From Geodermatophilus sp. TF02-6 (lineage in GTDB: Bacteria > Actinomycetota > Actinomycetes > Mycobacteriales > Geodermatophilaceae), in NCBI RefSeq assembly GCF_003319115.1, contig NZ_QOHF01000005.1, positions 159,588-223,587 on the forward strand: a DNA stretch of 64,000 nucleotides. Reading direction: 5' to 3'. The translations under genes and the position numbers were made by a program. The stretch's first letter is position 1. Every line of letters begins with the position of its first letter. The notes beneath the pieces were generated by a model. The model was given only the letters and a program-made list of their open reading frames with translations, did no database searches and was not told the DNA's origin. Positions 60,303-64,000 of the stretch are shown here, piece after piece.

Positions 60303-61162
60303 GTGTCTGGGGGAACGTCGAAGCGGGCGCGGATCGAGGATCTGCTCGCCCGCGCCGAGCAATTCGAGGACGAGGTGGTGACATGGCAGAACAGCGCACA
60401 GCCGAGCCTCGGTGACGTTCGCGCCGCCCAGCGCGTGTACAGCGGTTGGTATTCCGAGGCCCAGCGGCTGGTCACCGAGGAGGACCGTCCACGCTTCATC
60501 GACATGTACGAAGGTGGGCCGTTCACGCCGCGCATCCGCGCCTTCCTGAGCGACCCGCTGAGCCCCCCAATCCGCTCGTCCAACCCGGTCAGGACAACCC
60601 GCTCCTGCCCAAGTGGAAGCACCCCTACGACCGCACCTTCCGGGACAACCTCGCGGTCCAACAGCAGCTGCTCGTGCACTCGCTGCACGCCGTCCTCGGA
60701 CCCACCCACGTGCTGGATGAGCTGACCGCAGTGCTTCGCCGGCTGCCGGAGTACCTCGACGTCCTCCGCCGCTCGAACAACCCTCGTGTGCCCGCCCCCT
60801 CCATCGAGCACGAGGCGGATCTGCAGGTGCTCCTCCACGCGCTGCTGCGGCTGCACTACGACGACGTCCGCCCGGAGGACCCGGTGTCACAACACGCCGG
60901 CGGCGGATCGCGGGTGGACTTCCTGCTGCGCGAGACCGGTGTCGTGATCGAGACGAAGATGACCCGACCGACGCTGACCGACCGCAAGCTGGGGGAGGAG
61001 TTGTCCGTCGACTGGAACCGCTACCCGCGGCACCCCGACTGCCGAGCCATCTTGGCCTTCGTCTACGACCCGGGTCGCCATCTCGCCAATCCATCGGCAC
61101 TGGAGCATGACCTGTCCCAGGACGAGCGTTCTCCCGCCACCAGGGTGGTCGTGGTTCGTTGA
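60303..61162 (+). pseudogene. PD-(D/E)XK nuclease-like gene, split by a -1 frameshift
   Basis: Frame one runs from the GTG at 60303 (ARIEDLLARAEQFEDEVV, AAQRVYSGWYSEAQRL, RIRAFLSDPLSP) to a run of six C at 60563-60568. After it protein-like sequence continues only in the -1 frame (NPLVQPGQDNPLLPKWKHPY, LRRLPEYLDVLRRS) to 61162. The C-terminal half has a nuclease core: D in GSRVDFLL (60917), E-x-K in VIETKM (60950-60958), then PTLTDRKLGEELSVDWNRY and ILAFVYDPG, resembling DpnII/MboI-type REase modules. Joined length is about 287 residues. One lost C explains it most simply, but AGC-CCC-CCA is also a possible -1 slippery site. GGAG lies 10 nt before the GTG; TTGACA at 60244 could be a -35. Confidence 0.65.
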
Positions 61163-61485
61163 TCGGCGGCTCGGCTCCGAGCCGGCGTCGTCTGCGGTCC
61201 TGTCATGACGCCGCCGAGGCGTGGTCGAGCGCACTGCGGTAATCCGGCGGCCAAGTCCGGCAGGACGGCAATGCGCAGTATCTCTCCTCGGGGGCGGTCC
61301 ATCGATACACGGCCGCGACGGCGTCGGAAGTGCGCTGGAGCACAGCAGGTGAGCGACCCGCTGCCGGGGAAGCGGCCGTTTGCGGCTGCCGGCGCGATCT
61401 TGAACCACCTGCGCGGTGATCGCACCCCGCTGATCGCACTCTCCGCGGCCTCGCGCCCCGCCGGTGTGGGGCGCCGAACCGGCGT
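61163..61485. other. no gene seen
   Basis: A 323-bp stretch between the nuclease and the antitoxin-like gene. Short open frames on both strands are Arg/Pro-rich shadows with no ribosome binding site or family resemblance. I see nothing supportable. Confidence 0.5.
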
Positions 61486-61803
61486 TCAGCTGGCCGGATG
61501 GGCGCGCAGGTAGTCCGCCAGCGCGTCGCGCATCACGGCGCTGGCGCTGCGGTGCTGTGCGGCGGCCACCGCGGCGAGCTGTCGGTCGAGGTCTCCCGGC
61601 AGGCGGACCTGGCGGACACGGGCGTGCTCGCCCGGCTCGGCCGTCGGATCGATCGAGGGGCGACCGCCCAGTGCCCGGGCCAGCGCCTCACGCCCGTGCT
61701 GGGCCGCGGCTGCTCCGCGCCGGGCGGTGATCGAGTCGGGCCGCAGCTGCATCTGGTGCTCGGCCCAGTCCGCGGCGGCCTGGTAGTCCTTCTCAGTTGC
61801 CAT
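61486..61803 (-). CDS. ribbon-helix-helix antitoxin-like protein
   Basis: 105 residues. The C-terminal half has the pattern RVRQVRLPGDLDRQLAAVAA and RSASAVMRDALADYLRAH, a CopG/Arc-type ribbon-helix-helix that binds DNA as a dimer. The N-terminus (EKDYQAAADWAEHQMQL) may contact the toxin. Its start lies 11 nt inside the upstream gene, as in toxin-first modules such as BrnT-BrnA. Confidence 0.7.
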   Translation of the reverse strand: MATEKDYQAAADWAEHQMQLRPDSITARRGAAAAQHGREALARALGGRPSIDPTAEPGEHARVRQVRLPGDLDRQLAAVAAAQHRSASAVMRDALADYLRAHPAS

Positions 61804-62077
61804 CGTCTGTTGCCTCCATGCGAGCCAGGTGCTGGCGGCGGGCTTCCATGACGTGGAAGACATGCAGCCCGCGCGGCGGGCGCACCTCGACCATCACCTC
61901 CAGCAGCGGGGCGCCCGGGCGTCGCTGCGGGCCGATGTACAGGTGCGGACGGATGTCGTTCGGCGGACGCGGATCGTCGAACTCCTCCTCGACGTAGACG
62001 GCGTTGGCGATCGCGTGCAGTGCGTCTTCATGAGCGATGCCGTGCTTGTCGGCGCTGCGCGCCCACGTCACCCCCAC
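61793..62077 (-). CDS. BrnT-like toxin candidate
   Basis: 94 residues from GTG, 6 nt after a TACAGT hexamer. Features: WARSADKHGIAHEDALHAI at the N-terminus, a beta-strand pair (RPHLYIGPQRR, PLLEVMVEVRPP) and a final GLHVFHVMEARRQHLARM, arranged like BrnT toxins (KHG near the start, I-S-A-R-like motif near the end). BrnT proteins are ribonucleases held by a ribbon-helix-helix partner, which follows here. The assignment is by pattern and pairing, not by clear identity. Confidence 0.55.
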   Translation of the reverse strand: MGVTWARSADKHGIAHEDALHAIANAVYVEEEFDDPRPPNDIRPHLYIGPQRRPGAPLLEVMVEVRPPRGLHVFHVMEARRQHLARMEATDDGN

Positions 62078-62083
62078 CGAGGT

Positions 62084-62089
62084 ACTGTA
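62084..62089 (-). promoter_or_regulatory. -10 hexamer TACAGT before the toxin-like gene
   Basis: On the minus strand TACAGT ends 6 nt before the GTG start. GTAC/GTAC symmetry around it (GTACTGTAC at 62082-62090) could be an operator for the antitoxin. Confidence 0.45.
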
Positions 62090-62099
62090 CTACACAACT

Positions 62100-62115
62100 G
62101 GAGCCTGCGGGCTCC
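62100..62115. terminator. hairpin between integrase and toxin-like gene
   Basis: GGAGCC-TGCG-GGCTCC, perfect 6-bp stem, about 90 bp downstream of the minus-strand integrase and upstream of the toxin-like gene. Confidence 0.4.
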
Positions 62116-62203
62116 TCGGGCGCCGCAATCCGCATCCTCAGCTTGGCGAGCAAACCTCGTCGCCACGGTGGAAGGCGCAAGACCGGCATGCCGCCGTCGG
62201 CCG

Positions 62204-63120
62204 TCAGCCGTCGTGGTTCAGTGCCTCGAGGACTGCGGCCGCACCAGTAGCTGCCACCTTGCGGCCGAAGTAGACGTCGGTGGTCATCGAGGTGTTGGCG
62301 TGGCCGAGTTGGTCGGCCGCAGCGCGGGAGGACAGCCCGGCCTGGTCCATGAGGGTGGCCACGCTCTTGCGAAACACGTGCGAGGTCACCCAGTCGAAGC
62401 CGGCGGCAGTTAGCGCGTCCCGCAGGTCGGCCTGGGTGTTGGACGGGTCCCGCCAGCCGCCCAGCGGAGCGGGGAACACCGGGCGCCCGATGCGGTCGTG
62501 CTCATCGGGAGCGACCCGCGCGGCGCGCTGGCGCAGCATGGTGGAGCACCACTCGGGCAGGAGCAGCGTTCGGGCTCCGGCGTCGGTCTTGGTCTGCTTC
62601 ACCACGAGGCCCTGCCCGCCGACGCGCACCGCGGTCGCGCGCACCGCCACAGTGCCGGCGGCCAGGGCGACGGCGTCCCAGGCCAGCCCGCAGGCCTCGC
62701 CGATGCGCAACCCGGTGGCCATCAGGAAGTCGACCAGCTCCGGCAGGTCCCGCGCGACCGCGCGATCGTCGTAGGTGAGCGCCGCCCGCAGCTGACGCAA
62801 CTGCGGCACGGTCAACGCCCGAGGGGCCTTCTTGGCCTTGCCGCCCAGCGGAGCCACGGACCGCACGGGGTTGTGGACGAGGGCGTCGTGGCGAGCGGCC
62901 AGGGTGCACATGCCCGAGAGCACCGAGCGGCACATGCGGGCGACGGCAACGCCGTGGGTGTCGGCGACCAGCTTGAGGTGCCGGTCCAGGACGCCGGCCG
63001 TCAACTCGCGGATGCGCAGCTCTCCGAGGCCGGGGAGGATCTGCCGGTCAAGCCGCCGCCGGTAGGCGTCCATCGTGGTGGGGGAAAGGTCCCGTAGGCC
63101 GGTGTACCAGGCGTCGGCTA
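62204..63120 (-). pseudogene. tyrosine site-specific integrase, 5' end removed by IS
   Basis: The frame from LADAWYTGLRDLSPTTMDAY to the stop at 62204 is a phage-type tyrosine recombinase of about 305 residues: core-binding domain (about first 100), then catalytic residues R in ATGLRIGEACGL, K in KTKTDAGARTL, H-x-x-R in SHVFRKSVATL, H in LGHANTSMT and nucleophile Y in DVYFGRK. Normal proteins of this type have some 50-80 more N-terminal residues; here they are replaced at a TA (63119-63120) by IS630 sequence, which supplies a chance start at 63187. It would have driven insertion at tRNA-Lys. Activity is doubtful. Confidence 0.8.
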
Positions 63121-63907
63121 GTGGTCCGTTGCGGTTCTCCTTGATGTGATCACGACGCGAGGTCGACCAGTTCGTATGCCTGCGCACGTGCGGACGGTCG
63201 AAGTCTCAGAGGCCAATCGGCGAGAGCTGCAGCGGCGGGCCCGGGACAAGGGCGCTCCAGCGCGAGTGGTGGAGCGAGCCCGGATCGTGCTGCTCGCCGC
63301 CGACGAGGTGCCGGGCAAGCAGATCGCGGCGATCGTCGGCTGCGCCGAGGGCACGGTGGTGACCTGGCGGAGCCGCTACGCCAAACACGGCCTGCCGGGG
63401 CTGGAGGACCTGCCCCGGCCGGGCAAACCGGCGCAGCTGCCCGAGGCCCTGCGGGATCGGGTGCTGGAGCTGACGCTCACCGAGCCGCCGGACCAGGTCG
63501 GGGCCACGCACTGGTCCTCGCGGCTGCTGGCCGCAGCGCTGGCCGGGGAGGGCACGCCCATCTCGCACGCCACCGTGGCCCGGATCTGGCACCGCTTCGG
63601 GGTGCAGCCGTGGCGGGCGCAGACGTTCAAGTTCTCCACCGACCCCGAACTGGAAGCCAAGATCCGCGACGTCGTCGGGCTGTACCTGCATCCGCCGGCG
63701 AAGGCGGTGGTGCTCTGCGTCGATGAGAAGCCGCAGATCCAGGCGCTGGAGCGCACCGCGCCACCCCTGCCGGTGCGGCCCGGACATCCCGCGGCGGCCA
63801 GCTTCGACTACATCCGGCACGGCACCACCACGCTGTTCGCCGCCCTCGAGGTGGCCACCGGCAAGGTGACCGACCTGAGTTCCGCAGCTGAGCTCGGTTC
63901 CTGGTGA
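63121..63907 (+). mobile_element. truncated IS630-type insertion sequence
   Basis: The left end (GTGGTCCGTTGCGG) begins directly after TA, the target dinucleotide of the IS630 family, inside the integrase gene. The right part is lost: the transposase breaks off at about 63880 and unrelated sequence follows to the window edge (63908-64000, nothing recognisable). Confidence 0.65.
63146..63907 (+). CDS. IS630-family transposase, C-terminally truncated
   Basis: 253 residues instead of about 350. The N-terminal helix-turn-helix (VVERARIVLLAADEVPGKQIAAIVG given as ERARIVLLAAD and GKQIAAIVG) and the winged helix (ALRDRVLELTLTEPP) are intact, and the first catalytic aspartate is in VVLCVDEKPQIQALERT. 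After ALEVATGKVTDL the sequence changes to SSAAELGSW and stops, so the second D and the E of the DDE triad are missing. It cannot be an active transposase. GTG 63146 gives the usual RGRP start; ATG 63176 is an alternative. Confidence 0.8.
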   Translation: MITTRGRPVRMPAHVRTVEVSEANRRELQRRARDKGAPARVVERARIVLLAADEVPGKQIAAIVGCAEGTVVTWRSRYAKHGLPGLEDLPRPGKPAQLPEALRDRVLELTLTEPPDQVGATHWSSRLLAAALAGEGTPISHATVARIWHRFGVQPWRAQTFKFSTDPELEAKIRDVVGLYLHPPAKAVVLCVDEKPQIQALERTAPPLPVRPGHPAAASFDYIRHGTTTLFAALEVATGKVTDLSSAAELGSW

Positions 63908-64000
63908 CGGGACGGCGCGTTTACCCAGGTCGTGGCGGAGGCAGTTCGGCGGGACTCCGGAGTGCCTGGTAACGGAGCTTGGCGCGTAACCGCTTGTCTA

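Larger units (their letters stand above)
58849..63120. mobile_element. decayed integrative island at tRNA-Lys
   Basis: From tRNA-Lys to the IS insertion point: broken excisionase, 11-bp repeat array, zinc-ribbon protein, frameshifted nuclease, toxin-antitoxin-like pair and tyrosine integrase cut at its 5' end. This set is typical of actinobacterial integrative elements at tRNA genes, but replication and transfer genes are absent. The matching right attachment repeat was not found inside the window. Confidence 0.6.

Noticed and set aside
61205..61513. 102-residue plus-strand frame after the nuclease
   Set aside because: Arg/Pro/Ser-rich, no ribosome binding site, overlaps the antitoxin-like gene; no family resemblance.

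Overview
The window is a very GC-rich actinobacterial chromosome segment. I infer a member of the Geodermatophilaceae or a close relative. The reasons are extreme third-position GC, frequent GTG starts, a mycothiol-dependent formaldehyde dehydrogenase, the actinobacterial markers DUF3151 downstream of fba and DUF3073 downstream of purM, a HspR-type (HAIR) operator before clpB, and many start codons that sit 6-8 nt after a TANNNT hexamer (likely leaderless transcripts). Genus and species are not determinable from what I can see.

Layout. 1-2.0 kb: end of a DHA2-type efflux pump, then an OsmC/OhrR peroxide-defence pair divergent from clpB. 2.0-10.8 kb: clpB, a proline-rich membrane protein, a fasciclin lipoprotein coupled to pyrE, a class III disulfide oxidoreductase, and fba-DUF3151 behind an array of 22-bp tandem repeats. 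10.8-30.5 kb: a dispersed but nearly continuous purine region (purA, purD, purB-purC, purS-purQ-miniORF-purL, purF-purM) interleaved with GDPD, rsgA, an AI-2E family exporter, an SCP-like gene, mycothiol-dependent formaldehyde detoxification (mscR plus an MBL hydrolase) and DUF5701. 30.6-40.3 kb: DUF3073, a valine/leucine-type dehydrogenase, an M23 peptidase, an overlapping MBL-acyl ligase-GMC oxidoreductase operon, and a class A penicillin-binding protein. 40.6-47.5 kb: a DUF4062-STAND-TPR protein divergent from a membrane protein and a receiver-like/thioredoxin-reductase-like fusion, then a MerR-GNAT pair and a Glu-Asp-Phe tRNA cluster. 48.4-54.2 kb: a beta-oxidation-type operon (thiolase, acyl-CoA ligase, crotonase, LCAD-like dehydrogenase) with a divergent TetR regulator and a ligase remnant; its codon choice differs from its surroundings and it looks acquired. 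54.2-58.6 kb: metallophosphoesterase, DUF2231-Rieske fusion, a lipoprotein and a rhomboid-like protease. 58.8-64.0 kb: tRNA-Lys followed by a decayed integrative island carrying a broken excisionase, an array of 11-bp repeats, a zinc-ribbon protein, a frameshifted PD-(D/E)XK nuclease, a toxin-antitoxin-like pair, and an integrase whose 5' end is cut off by a truncated IS630-type element.

Working together. The purine genes cover most steps from PRPP to AMP and are joined by 1-8 nt overlaps or very short gaps. The peroxide (ohrR/osmC), formaldehyde (mscR/MBL) and chaperone (clpB) genes give a stress-defence theme. Two signals stand out that ordinary gene calls do not explain. One is a family of about 60-bp palindromic elements, found only at the 3' ends of genes between 0.8 and 34.1 kb and absent from the right half. 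The other is the helically phased 11-bp repeat cluster inside the tRNA-Lys island.
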